Source of the DNA: Nitrospirae bacterium 13_2_20CM_2_62_8 | GTDB lineage: Bacteria > Nitrospirota > Nitrospiria > Nitrospirales > Nitrospiraceae | Length of the DNA: 36,914 nt | Direction of reading: 5' to 3' | Assembly: GCA_001914955.1 (NCBI GenBank) | Contig: MNDM01000019.1 | Coordinates: 1 to 36,914 of the forward strand | Shown here: positions 8,440-16,253 of the stretch, piece after piece | How positions within the stretch are numbered: the first letter of the stretch is position 1 | Layout of the letters: every line of letters starts with the position of its first letter | The notes under the pieces: model-generated | Database searches by the model: none | Told to the model about the DNA's origin: nothing | The model's input: the letters and a program-made list of their open reading frames with translations, nothing else | Position numbers and translations under genes: made by a program

Positions 8440-8445
8440 TCCGGG

Positions 8446-8697
8446 CTAGCCGGCGAGCTGTTTTTGGAAGGTCTGCGCGCAGTCCCTGCTACAGAAATAG
8501 TAGGTCTGGCCTCCGATGCTGGCGGCCACGGCCGAGTCCCTCTCCACATACATCCGACAGACCGGGTCTTGTACCAGGAGATTCTTGGCATCGAGCGCCT
8601 GGGACTGCCCCTTGCTGTCCCGGAACTCGCGAATCGCGCTCCGCAGCAAAAAATAGAACATGACCAAGAGACCGACGATAATCAGCAGTCTGTACAT
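8446..8697 (-). CDS. Membrane-anchored YHS-domain protein
   Basis: 83 residues. The N terminus (YRLLIIVGLLVMFYFLL) is one membrane helix. After a short linker comes a YHS-type domain: DPVCRMYVERDSAV, then TYYFCSRDCAQTFQKQL. The Cys residues and the CSxxC motif are as in the metal-binding YHS/TRASH group found in copper and other metal handling proteins. The start at 8697 is supported by AGGCGG five bases upstream. The frame continues upstream, but that part includes the promoter. No partner gene is nearby, so the metal is unknown. Confidence 0.85.
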   Translation of the reverse strand: MYRLLIIVGLLVMFYFLLRSAIREFRDSKGQSQALDAKNLLVQDPVCRMYVERDSAVAASIGGQTYYFCSRDCAQTFQKQLAG

Positions 8698-8803
8698 TCC
8701 GCCTCGCTTACCACGTGAGTCCCCGGCCGCTGCGTCTGGCGCCCGCACCGGCCAGGCGGCCCCCCGACGCTCAGCGCAAGGGCCCGACTGCCAGTGGTTT
8801 TCC

Positions 8804-8832
8804 ATCCTAGGGGAGCCCTGCCGCCCTGTCAA
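8804..8832 (-). promoter_or_regulatory. Promoter of the YHS-domain gene
   Basis: On the minus strand TTGACA, 17 nt, TAGGAT. This puts the transcript start near 8797 and leaves a leader of about 100 nt before the ATG at 8697, long for such a small gene. Confidence 0.65.
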
Positions 8833-9002
8833 GAAGGGCCTGAGGCGCCGGGCCGCATGGACACCTGACTCCGCCTAGTCCGGGTGGCCGCGATCGGGTC
8901 CCAAAGGGCCCATACGGTCGCCAAGCGGGAAGGTCCTTTGCCCATCAAGGCCAGGACTTCAGAGCAGTGGTAAACCCCACCGTCTCGTGGTAGGGTCAAG
9001 GC

Positions 9003-9155
9003 ATGGAAAGATGTGACAAATGCAAGGGTACCATGTTGCTGGAACGGGCGGTGGACATGGACGCCGGCCTCGCCATCACCGTGTTCGCTTGCCTGAACTG
9101 TGGTCGGCGTAAAGCCGCGGAGCCTGAACCTCGACCATTGGTCTCCAGACGCTGA
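9003..9155 (+). CDS. 50-residue zinc-ribbon protein
   Basis: A very short gene starting MERCDKCKGTM. Two Cys pairs (CDKC and CLNC) about 29 residues apart form a four-Cys zinc ribbon; the tail is basic (GRRK, SRR). It has a moderate purine-rich ribosome site (GGGTCAAGG). It is followed within 12 nt by a 68-codon gene and then by another zinc-ribbon gene, all on the plus strand, so the three probably form an operon. No function is known to me; such ribbons usually bind nucleic acid or a protein partner. Confidence 0.6.
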   Translation: MERCDKCKGTMLLERAVDMDAGLAITVFACLNCGRRKAAEPEPRPLVSRR

Positions 9156-9166
9156 GTGACGCCGTC

Positions 9167-9373
9167 ATGACAAGACCGAAAACGCGGTCGCTGACCAGCG
9201 ACGAGAAAAAGGCGGCGGAAGCCGCCTTTCAGGGAGTTCCGTTCGATCCCGCCTGGTCGAATGCCGCCCGGGTGGTGTACGACGGGATCACCGAAGTTCT
9301 CGCGACGAAGGAGCGCCACTCTCTCGCGGAGCGGCAAGTCGAAACGGAGCCGGAAGCGGCGATGGTCATATGA
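9167..9373 (+). CDS. Small hypothetical protein, middle gene of the zinc-ribbon run
   Basis: 68 residues, charged and apparently soluble: a basic N terminus (TRPKTRSLTSDEKKAAEAAF), then GVPFDPAWSNAARVVYDGITEVLATK and an acidic tail. I do not recognise the family. No signal or membrane helix is seen. It starts 11 nt after the first zinc-ribbon gene and its stop overlaps the ATG of the next gene (ATATGA), a translational coupling arrangement. That coupling is the main reason to believe the frame. Confidence 0.55.
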   Translation: MTRPKTRSLTSDEKKAAEAAFQGVPFDPAWSNAARVVYDGITEVLATKERHSLAERQVETEPEAAMVI

Positions 9374-9549
9374 AACCTGCTGTCAACCGAATCGCCAGCG
9401 TCCCCATGACGGCTCTGCTGTGCTGTCCCCAGTGTTATCGTCTCATCAGCTACGAAGTGGGACAGACCCAGGTCAAGTGCCAGAGTTGCGGAACCGCGCT
9501 CAGGAACCAGGACCTCCCGACCTCGATCGGCTCGTCTCTCCAGGACTGA
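9370..9549 (+). CDS. 59-residue zinc-ribbon protein
   Basis: Starts inside the end of the preceding gene with the ATGA overlap. CCPQC and CQSCG, about 25 residues apart, make a four-Cys zinc ribbon (CPQCYRLISYE, QVKCQSCGTAL), much like the ribbon of small Trm112-like or DksA-like domains in pattern, though not an assignable member. It is the last of three short plus-strand genes. The two outer genes of the set both encode zinc ribbons but are not obvious duplicates of each other. Confidence 0.6.
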   Translation: MKPAVNRIASVPMTALLCCPQCYRLISYEVGQTQVKCQSCGTALRNQDLPTSIGSSLQD

Positions 9550-9842
9550 TACCTCGGGCTGCCTGCTCGATCTCCAACTGATCGTCCCTGCCGCGTTGGA
9601 ATTGTCAACCCCACGCGGGAGGCCCTCTGCCATCCCGATGTAAATCAACGAGTTATGTTGTATTTTCGGGGCCGGCCGGGCAGGGAGGGGCTGTCACCCT
9701 CTGAAAACCGGTTGACATTTTAAGGGTAGCTGGGGCACCATGGGGCCCGCAATTTGGTTGTTCCGTGCTGACGACGTCTGGTCTCGATCGTCTGCATCCA
9801 ACAGCGAGGAAAGGAACCACTTCTCAGGAGGAGGGAGCGACG

Positions 9843-10073
9843 ATGAAGCGACTCTTGGGCACGTTGACTGGGCTGGCAGTCTCGATCACGCCGACGGTGG
9901 CATTGGCTGAGGGAGCGACTGCATACTCCAGAGGCAACGCGTTCTTATACTTTGCCGCGATCGCGGCCGTGCTGATCTTCGGCATCAACGACATCTTTCA
10001 CAAGAAGTGGCTCACGTGGGCGAGCGCCATTGTGATCCCGATTGCGCTCTATTTGCAGTTGCCCGCGAAGTAA
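9843..10073 (+). CDS. Small exported or membrane protein with one or two helices
   Basis: 76 residues. The N terminus (KRLLGTLTGLAVSITPTVALA) is a signal peptide with an AxA-like cleavage site. Two hydrophobic stretches follow (FLYFAAIAAVLIFGI and WLTWASAIVIPIALYL) around a short HKK loop. The start is supported by GGAGGAGGGAGC, with the strong SD about ten bases upstream. The frame is open back to 9765, but the signal peptide and SD choose 9843. TTGACA at 9712 is the only -35-like site upstream and has no good -10 partner. Function unknown. Confidence 0.7.
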   Translation: MKRLLGTLTGLAVSITPTVALAEGATAYSRGNAFLYFAAIAAVLIFGINDIFHKKWLTWASAIVIPIALYLQLPAK

Positions 10074-10138
10074 GGATGACGTGCTGTCGAGGGGTGAGGC
10101 GGGATCCCGAGTGTAGGGCGGGGGGCTGAGAGCGCTTC

Positions 10139-10942
10139 CTACCGCAACCCCAAGACGTCCATCATGTCGTACAGTCCGGGCGGCTGTTTGACCACCCACC
10201 GAGCTGCGCGAAGCGCCCCGCGCGCAAAGGTGTCCCGACTCTGCACGCGGTGGGTCACCTCGACGCGTTCCCCCATCCCCCCGAACAGCACCGTGTGATC
10301 GCCCACGATGTCTCCGGCCCGGATCGCCTGAATCCCGATCTCGCCGCGTCGACGTTCGCCGATGAGTCCCTTCCGGGCATACACTCCCACCTGGTCGAGG
10401 TCCCGGTTCATCGCTCTGGCGAGAATCTCGCCCATCTTCAAGGCGGTGCCGCTCGGGGCGTCTTTCTTCAGGCGGTGGTGGGCCTCGATCACTTCGATGT
10501 CGTACTCCTCCCCGAATGACTTGGCCATCTCGGCGATGACCTTGAAGATGATGTTCACGCCCACGCTCATGTTCGGAGAAAGGACGCAGGGGATTGGTTT
10601 GACCAGCGCCTTGAGCTCCGCGAGCTCTGGAGCGGAAAAGCCGGTCGTGCCGATCACCATAGGCCGTCGGTGTTGGACCACGATGCGCAGATGCTCGAGA
10701 GTCGCTTCAGGGGTCGAGAAATCGATCACGACCTCTCCCCGTTCCATGGCGGCGGAGAGATCATCCCGAATGACGATGCCGATGTGGCCGCATCCCGCCA
10801 CTTCACCGGCATCCTCGCCGACGGTGAGGTGCCCCTTGCTCTCAACCGCCCCGACCAGCGTCAGCGCGGCCGATTCCTTCAGCAGCGAGACGAGTCTCGC
10901 GCCCATGCGGCCTGCCGCGCCGGCGACAATCACTTTAATCAT
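10139..10942 (-). CDS. dapB: 4-hydroxy-tetrahydrodipicolinate reductase
   Basis: 267 residues, normal length. The N-terminal dinucleotide fold has GAAGRMG. The catalytic and substrate site is EAHHRLKKDAPSGTA, and the C-terminal domain has FARGALRAARWVV. It reduces the DapA product with NAD(P)H in the diaminopimelate/lysine pathway. The ATG shares its A with the dapA stop (TGATG), so translation is coupled. It is the last gene of the cluster; no T-rich terminator is visible in the 65 nt that follow. Confidence 0.97.
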   Translation of the reverse strand: MIKVIVAGAAGRMGARLVSLLKESAALTLVGAVESKGHLTVGEDAGEVAGCGHIGIVIRDDLSAAMERGEVVIDFSTPEATLEHLRIVVQHRRPMVIGTTGFSAPELAELKALVKPIPCVLSPNMSVGVNIIFKVIAEMAKSFGEEYDIEVIEAHHRLKKDAPSGTALKMGEILARAMNRDLDQVGVYARKGLIGERRRGEIGIQAIRAGDIVGDHTVLFGGMGERVEVTHRVQSRDTFARGALRAARWVVKQPPGLYDMMDVLGLR

Positions 10943-11814
10943 CAGATCAACCCGTATTCCTTCATCACACGCGCCAGCTTTTCCCGGGATTCGGAAGCCA
11001 TCGAACAGAGGGGTAAACGCAACTCCCCGTCGATTTTCCCCATCATGGCCAGCGCGGTTTTGACCGGGATGGGATTGGTCTCATAGAAGAGGGCGGTAAA
11101 GAGCGGGAACAGCTTGTCATGGAGGCGTCTCGCCCGGTCGAGCTGGCCGGCCGCGAACGCATCCACCATCGCGGCCATGTCGGCAGGCGCGATATTCGCG
11201 GTCACCGTGATCACGCCTTTGGCCCCCACCGCCATCATCGGGATCGTGAGCGGGTCGTCGCCGGACAGCACCGTGAACCGATCCCCGCAGGCTTGGATGA
11301 TCTCGGAGACCTGCTGTAAGGACCCGCTGCCCTCCTTGATCGCCACGATGTTGCGGATCGCCGCCAGTCGTCCCACGGTGGACGGCAGCATGTTTACGCT
11401 GGTTCGGCTCGGGATGTTGTACAGGACCAACGGGAGATCCACCGCCTCCGCGATCGCCTTGTAGTGGCGGAAGAGCCCCTCCTGCATCGGCTTGTTGTAA
11501 TAGGGCGTGATCAGCAACGCCCCGTCGGCGCCGACCTTTTTGGCATGCCGGGTCAGCGCGATGGCCTCGTCGGTGCTGTTGGACCCCGCGCCGGCGATGA
11601 CCGGGACGCGGCGTTTGACCGTCTCGACGGTGAACGCCACCACGCGCTCATGCTCCTGATGCGTGAGCGTAGCGGACTCGCCGGTGGTGCCGCAGGGGAC
11701 GATCCCGTCCGTGCCGTTGGCGAGCTGAAACTCGATGAGATCGCCCAGCGCCCGCTCGTCGACCCGTCCTTTCCGGAAGGGGGTGACCATCGCGACTATC
11801 GAGCCGGAAAACAT
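10942..11814 (-). CDS. dapA: 4-hydroxy-tetrahydrodipicolinate synthase
   Basis: 290 residues. A TIM-barrel aldolase with CGTTGESATLTHQEHERV at the N terminus, the catalytic Tyr in YNIPSRTSVNM, and the Schiff-base Lys in IVAIKEGSG. It condenses pyruvate with aspartate semialdehyde, the first committed step toward diaminopimelate and lysine. It lies between dapF and dapB in the same direction. Its SD (GGAG) is in the loop of a small perfect hairpin at 11817-11834. Confidence 0.97.
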   Translation of the reverse strand: MFSGSIVAMVTPFRKGRVDERALGDLIEFQLANGTDGIVPCGTTGESATLTHQEHERVVAFTVETVKRRVPVIAGAGSNSTDEAIALTRHAKKVGADGALLITPYYNKPMQEGLFRHYKAIAEAVDLPLVLYNIPSRTSVNMLPSTVGRLAAIRNIVAIKEGSGSLQQVSEIIQACGDRFTVLSGDDPLTIPMMAVGAKGVITVTANIAPADMAAMVDAFAAGQLDRARRLHDKLFPLFTALFYETNPIPVKTALAMMGKIDGELRLPLCSMASESREKLARVMKEYGLI

Positions 11815-11816
11815 GT

Positions 11817-11834
11817 GATCAACCTCCGTTGATC
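11817..11834 (-). promoter_or_regulatory. Hairpin presenting the dapA ribosome-binding site in its loop
   Basis: On the minus strand GATCAAC, GGAG, GTTGATC: a perfect 7-bp stem closed by a 4-nt loop that is the SD itself. The stem ends two bases before the ATG. It may expose or mask the ribosome site of dapA. No lysine-riboswitch features were seen in the 53 nt between dapF and dapA. Confidence 0.6.
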
Positions 11835-11867
11835 CGCTTACTACCTAACTCCTCACTTCTCACTGTT

Positions 11868-12758
11868 TCAAAGCCACGCGTCAGGCAGGATGCGCCCCTC
11901 AGACACCGCTCTGGCATCGCCCTGTAGATACACCTCGGTGAACGTGCCGCCGCCCGAGCCGAAGTGCACCGTCAGCTCCAGGCCGCTTCGGGGGACGAGC
12001 GTCACGGGAGACTCCACCTTGCCGACGAGGCTGGCGATGAGTGCCGAGGCGATCGCGCCGGTCCCGCAGGCCAGCGTCTCGTCCTCCACACCTCGTTCAT
12101 AGGTCCTGATTCTGATCCGATGCGGGTCCACGATCCTGATAAAGTTGACATTCGTCCCGGCCGGCTGAAAGAGCGGGTGATGGCGGGTCGGTCGTCCGAT
12201 TCCCACCACATCGACTGTGTCGGGATCGTCCACCAGGTACACGCAGTGCGGGACGCCCGTGTCAATGAAGTGCGCGTCGCGTTCGACCCCTGCGATCGGG
12301 ACCCGGAGGTGGAGACGAAGCCCCGTCGGGTCCGGGAACCGGACCTTCACGGCTTCGGCGTCGCGCACCGTCCTGCCCTTTCGGCCAGGAAGCCCTGCCA
12401 CCAGCTCGGCCTCGATCACCCCAGCGGGCGTTTCGATTCGCATCCGTCGTGGGGCGATCCGCTTGAGATACGCGAACCGGGCCGCGCACCGGGCTCCGTT
12501 GCCGCTGAATGCAGCCTCGCTGCCGTCGGCGTTGAAGAGACGCCACCGGAAATCGGCACGGCGCGAGCGCTCGATCAGGATCAGGCCGTCTCCCCCCACG
12601 GACATCCGATGGGCGCACACCTTGGCGGCCAGCGCACCCGCCCGCCGAGGGGCCACGACCCGCTCTCGATTGTCGATCAGGATAAAATCATTCCCGCTCC
12701 CGGACAGTTTCATGAACGGGATGGGCTTGTCTTTCCCTTTCACACTCTTTCCTCTCAT
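11868..12758 (-). CDS. dapF: Diaminopimelate epimerase
   Basis: 296 residues. SGSGNDFILID at the N terminus, first catalytic Cys in FSGNGARCAARF, second in LACGTGAIASA: the two-Cys PLP-independent racemase pair. It turns LL- into meso-diaminopimelate for the cell wall and for LysA. The start at 12758 follows GAAGAGAG. It adds about ten charged residues before the usual first strand, so a slightly later start is conceivable but would trim the core. The gene is separated from lysA by a GC-rich hairpin. Confidence 0.96.
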   Translation of the reverse strand: MRGKSVKGKDKPIPFMKLSGSGNDFILIDNRERVVAPRRAGALAAKVCAHRMSVGGDGLILIERSRRADFRWRLFNADGSEAAFSGNGARCAARFAYLKRIAPRRMRIETPAGVIEAELVAGLPGRKGRTVRDAEAVKVRFPDPTGLRLHLRVPIAGVERDAHFIDTGVPHCVYLVDDPDTVDVVGIGRPTRHHPLFQPAGTNVNFIRIVDPHRIRIRTYERGVEDETLACGTGAIASALIASLVGKVESPVTLVPRSGLELTVHFGSGGGTFTEVYLQGDARAVSEGRILPDAWL

Positions 12759-12789
12759 CTCTCTTCTTCATAGGAATTGCTCAGCTATT

Positions 12790-12856
12790 GGGTGGGGCAG
12801 GACTCAGAGCGACTTCGCCGAAGGAGCGGGGCGCCCACCGTGGTCCTGCCCCACCC
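12790..12856. repeat. Perfect 14-bp inverted repeat between lysA and dapF
   Basis: GGGTGGGGCAGGAC (12790-12803) is exactly complementary to 12843-12856. The 39-nt interior contains a smaller hairpin (CTTC-GCC-GAAG) and the palindrome GGGCGCCC. It fills most of the 103-nt lysA-dapF gap. There is no U-run, so it is not a standard terminator; it could be a processing or stability element within the operon, or a member of a dispersed palindromic repeat. Confidence 0.7.
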
Positions 12857-12861
12857 AGCCA

Positions 12862-14121
12862 TCATCTGAGGAATTCCGGTATCGTTTCGCCGCGCACGAG
12901 ATCACCATACTCTTCTCGCGACCTGATCACGTGCATCTCTCCGCCCTTGACCAACACCTCGGGCACGCGCGGCCTGGAGTTGTAATTGGACGCCATCGTG
13001 AACCCGTAGGCGCCGGCGCTCATGACCGCAAGCAGGTCGCCTGCCTTGACTTCCGGCATCGCGCGGTCTTTCGCGAGAAAATCGCTGGACTCGCAAACCG
13101 GTCCCACCACGTCGACGGTGCGCGTTTTCGCGTTCGGGACCTCGTACACCGGCCGGATCTCGTGATAGGCGCCGTACAGGCTGGGCCGGATCAGATCGTT
13201 CATCCCCGCGTCCACGATGACAAAGTGCTTGTCCTCGCCCGCCTTGGTGTACAGGACGCGGGTGACCAGGATGCCGGCGTTCCCGACGATCACCCGACCC
13301 GGCTCCATGATCAGCACGGATTTCAGGTCCCGCACCAGCGGGGAAATGGCGACCGCGAACTCGTGGGGGAGCGGCGGCACCTCGTCCGAATAGGTGATGC
13401 CGAGTCCCCCGCCGATATTGATGTAGCGGATGTTGGCGCCGTGCCGTTGTAAGGTTTCGACCAGCACCAAGATTTTCTTCAACGCATCCACGAACGGCGC
13501 GATGTCGGTGAGCTGGGAGCCGATGTGCTTGTGCACCCCCACCACGTCGATGTGTCTGAGGGAAGTGGCCAGCTTGTACTCGTCAAGCGCACGGTCGGCG
13601 CTGATCCCGAACTTACTCTTTTTGAGGCCCGTGGAAATATAGGGATGAGTCTTGGGATCAATGTCCGGGTTGATGCGCAACGCCACCCGAGCTCGACGGC
13701 CCATCTCGGCGGCGACCTCGTCGATGACCCGCAGTTCGGCGGAGGACTCGACGTTCAACATCAGAATATCCGTCGCCAGCGCGTCCCTGATCTCTTCCCG
13801 GCTTTTTCCGACCCCGGCGAACACGATCTTGGACGGCGGGATGCCGGCCTTCAGCGCCCGGTACAACTCCCCCCCCGAGACGATATCCGCCCCGCTGCCC
13901 TCACGAGCCATCAGGCGCAGGATGGCGAGGTTGGAGTTGGCTTTCACCGCGTACGCCACGATGTGCGGGACGTTCTGAAAGGCCCCATCGAAGACCTGGT
14001 AATGCCGCACCAGCGTGGCATAGCTATAGACATAGCACGGCGTCCCGACCTCTTTGGCGATCCGGCTGATCGGCAGGTTCTCGCACGCGAGCTCCCCGTG
14101 CCGGTATTCAAAGTCATGCAT
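12862..14121 (-). CDS. lysA: Diaminopimelate decarboxylase
   Basis: 419 residues. PLP Lys in VAYAVKANSN, HKHIGSQ, a phosphate-binding GGGLG, EPGRVIVGNAG, and the GPVCESSDFLA motif with the active-site Cys from the partner subunit. It converts meso-diaminopimelate to lysine, the last step of the pathway whose other genes (dapF, dapA, dapB) follow. Its first 8 nt overlap the end of the upstream radical SAM gene, so the two are probably translated as a coupled pair. Confidence 0.97.
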   Translation of the reverse strand: MHDFEYRHGELACENLPISRIAKEVGTPCYVYSYATLVRHYQVFDGAFQNVPHIVAYAVKANSNLAILRLMAREGSGADIVSGGELYRALKAGIPPSKIVFAGVGKSREEIRDALATDILMLNVESSAELRVIDEVAAEMGRRARVALRINPDIDPKTHPYISTGLKKSKFGISADRALDEYKLATSLRHIDVVGVHKHIGSQLTDIAPFVDALKKILVLVETLQRHGANIRYINIGGGLGITYSDEVPPLPHEFAVAISPLVRDLKSVLIMEPGRVIVGNAGILVTRVLYTKAGEDKHFVIVDAGMNDLIRPSLYGAYHEIRPVYEVPNAKTRTVDVVGPVCESSDFLAKDRAMPEVKAGDLLAVMSAGAYGFTMASNYNSRPRVPEVLVKGGEMHVIRSREEYGDLVRGETIPEFLR

Positions 14122-15988
14122 CCTGCCAATCCTCTTCCAGCAGCTCGAGCCCTTTCAGCGAGAGGTCCTGCGTCGCGGCTTCGAACGCCTCCTTGAACTT
14201 GCGGTATCGAACTTTCGCATAGGGAGCCACGGCTTTCAGGGTCTCGACGTCCAACAGCGTCTGCAGGGCTCTCGGCGTCGCCTCCTTGAGATGTTCGAAG
14301 TTGATGATGATGTCCATCTTGGCCTTTTCAGCCGCCTGCTTGATCCGCTCCATCAACTCCCGGGCGTTGAGGTGATCCAGCGTGCCCTCCAGGTCCACGA
14401 ACAGCGCCGAAAATTGATCATGGCGCTTGACTTTGATGTTCAGCCAGAGATCTCGGGCCGTCTGCTCGCCGATCTTGATCGCGTGCAGCGCATTGGGGAT
14501 GAGCTGCTCGGTGTCAAATGTCGGCAGTTTGGCTTGGAGGCCCTTGAGAACCGCTGCCACCGGCGACAGGGTTCCCTTCGGACAGGCCCGCTTGACCAGC
14601 TTGCGGAACTGCCGGTTCATTTGAAAGCGCGCCGGAAGCCGCTGGTTGGTGGCCGACAACCGTGTCCAGATCGATGGCCAGGAGTAGAACTGGTGGTTGG
14701 CCCAGTAGAAGCCTTCCTGGAGTTGTTCCGGCGACATGCGGCTGGGATAGAAGACGACGTGCTTCCCGTCGTACTTCGCCCAATCCCGATCGAAGATCCG
14801 TCCGGAGTTGTTATAGCGCTCGTAGAGCGGCGTGCCGGGAAGCGGGGTGAGCACATTGAAGTAGGCCAGCTCCACCCGGTTCTTCACCAGAAACTCCACC
14901 GCCCGCTCGAAGACCGCTTCGTCGTCGTTGTCGAAGCCGAACACGATCCCGGGATTCACCATGATCCCGTGCTCGTGGAACATCTTGATCTCGTCCTCAA
15001 ACTTCTGCACGCGGTTAAAGGATTTGTTCGTCTCCTGCAGACAGTCCTCGTCGAGCGACTCCATGCCCACGAAGACCGAGACACAACCACTCTCGGCCGC
15101 CAGCTTGACCATCTCCGCGTCGTCGCCCAGGAACAGCGTGGACTGGCATCCCCACTTAATCTTGAGCGGCTTGAGCGCCTCCCACAGCTCCCGGCAGTAG
15201 CCCCGGTTGCTGTTATGCAGGTCATCCACGAACGCGAAGATGGTTCCGTCCTCCAGTCCGATCCGGATACGCAACCCGGTCATGAACGCCTGCCACAGGG
15301 ACCCCTCCCGCATCCGCTCCACCAACTCTCCGCGAATCCATTGCTTGATGCGGGTCAGCTCCTTGACGACTTCCGGCACCGGCCTGCGGCGGGTGGTCTT
15401 CCCGTTGAAGGGCGAGACGCTGCAGAACTCGCATTCGAAGTGGCAGCCCCGCGTCGTAAAGCTGCACTGCCGGGTCATGTAGGCATCCGGGCTCAAGAGC
15501 TCCACCTGCGGGCTGATGTAGTGCTCCAGCGCCGGGAACTGCGACATCTTATACATCCGCTTCATCGCCCCGGCCTCGAAGTCCGCCACCAGTTGAGGCC
15601 AGAGATCCTCGGCTTCGCCACACACGATCGCGTCGCAGTACCGGAGGGCTTCGTCGGGGCAGTACGTCGGGTGCACCCCGCCCAGGACCACCTTCTTGCC
15701 GCGTTTCCGAAACTCCGTGGCGATCTCGTACGCGCGCGGCGCGTAGCAGGTCATGACCGACAGGCCGACCAGGTCGCAGGGCCGGTCGAAGTCGACGTCC
15801 TGGACCGCTTCATCCACGAGGTCTACCTCCCAGTCAGGCGGCGTGTACGCCGCAATCACCGGTAGGCTGAGCTTGGGGAACCAGACCGCGCGGCGTTCGC
15901 TGGCGGTCAAGTGGTAGGGGTTGTTCCTCGGGTAAGGGTCGACCAGCAACAGGGTGCGGGTCTGGCCTGGTGAACGGATCAGTTGCAT
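14114..15988 (-). CDS. B12-binding-domain radical SAM protein with STAS-like C-terminal domain
   Basis: 624 residues. Residues about 10-140 are a B12-binding-like Rossmann domain (LLLVDPYPRNNPYH, VGLSVMTCYAPRA, VVLGGVHPTYCPDEAL, IVCGEAEDLWP). The radical SAM core follows with CHFECEFC (CxxxCxxC, 4Fe-4S), FAFVDDLHNSN, FVGMESLDE and a GIVFGFDNDD strand. After about residue 500 there is a separate alpha/beta unit (DQFSALFVDLEGTLDHLNARELMERI then IIINFEHLKEATPRALQTLL), which has the strand-helix pattern of a STAS/anti-sigma-antagonist domain; that assignment is an inference. The substrate is unknown. The gene begins 13 nt after the small lipoprotein gene with a GGAGG ribosome site and overlaps lysA by 8 nt. 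Proteins of this class often modify lipids, cofactors or tRNA. Confidence 0.9.
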   Translation of the reverse strand: MQLIRSPGQTRTLLLVDPYPRNNPYHLTASERRAVWFPKLSLPVIAAYTPPDWEVDLVDEAVQDVDFDRPCDLVGLSVMTCYAPRAYEIATEFRKRGKKVVLGGVHPTYCPDEALRYCDAIVCGEAEDLWPQLVADFEAGAMKRMYKMSQFPALEHYISPQVELLSPDAYMTRQCSFTTRGCHFECEFCSVSPFNGKTTRRRPVPEVVKELTRIKQWIRGELVERMREGSLWQAFMTGLRIRIGLEDGTIFAFVDDLHNSNRGYCRELWEALKPLKIKWGCQSTLFLGDDAEMVKLAAESGCVSVFVGMESLDEDCLQETNKSFNRVQKFEDEIKMFHEHGIMVNPGIVFGFDNDDEAVFERAVEFLVKNRVELAYFNVLTPLPGTPLYERYNNSGRIFDRDWAKYDGKHVVFYPSRMSPEQLQEGFYWANHQFYSWPSIWTRLSATNQRLPARFQMNRQFRKLVKRACPKGTLSPVAAVLKGLQAKLPTFDTEQLIPNALHAIKIGEQTARDLWLNIKVKRHDQFSALFVDLEGTLDHLNARELMERIKQAAEKAKMDIIINFEHLKEATPRALQTLLDVETLKAVAPYAKVRYRKFKEAFEAATQDLSLKGLELLEEDWQDA

Positions 15989-16001
15989 CGCGATACCCTC
16001 C

Positions 16002-16253
16002 TCAACGGGTCCCTATCGGTCGCGTCGACGGCAAGGGAACCTCGTCCTGCACCGGCGCCACTTCCTCGGGCTTTCGTTCGGCTTTGGCCGCCTTCTCTTT
16101 TTCTTTCTCTTTTGCCTTCTGTAGCTTCACGGCGATCGCAGTATCCTCCGGCGGAATCGGCGGTCCGACCGTCCCGCACCCGCCAATTATCCCCACTAAC
16201 AAGATGCAGAGGAACTCCCAGCGCTTCATGGGAGAGCGTATCTCGTCTACCAT
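16002..16253 (-). CDS. LptM (YifL)-like small lipoprotein
   Basis: 83 residues from the ATG that follows GGAAGAGAG; a second ATG at 16229 is possible but has no SD. A signal peptide (WEFLCILLVGIIGGC) is followed by the mature start CGTVGPPIPPED, matching the CGxxGPxxPP start of LptM/YifL, which in E. coli lies next to dapF and helps the LPS transporter LptD mature. The rest is a charged, low-complexity tail (KAKEKEKEKAAKAERKPEE) with no fold. The position just before the lysA-dapF block matches the known context of the family. The match rests on a short motif, so function by homology is probable, not certain. Confidence 0.65.
   Translation of the reverse strand: MVDEIRSPMKRWEFLCILLVGIIGGCGTVGPPIPPEDTAIAVKLQKAKEKEKEKAAKAERKPEEVAPVQDEVPLPSTRPIGTR

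Noticed and set aside
9712-9740. TTGACA as a promoter for the membrane protein gene at 9843
   Set aside because: No acceptable -10 is found at 15-19 nt, and the region also fails the sigma-54 pattern.
11815-11867. Lysine riboswitch before dapA
   Set aside because: The gap is only 53 nt and shows just one small hairpin; the lysine riboswitch needs about 170 nt with five helices.
14054-15865. Long plus-strand open frame of 603 codons opposite the radical SAM gene
   Set aside because: It is the mirror of a well supported GC-rich gene with clear motifs on the minus strand; its Arg/His/Leu-rich product has no recognisable domain.
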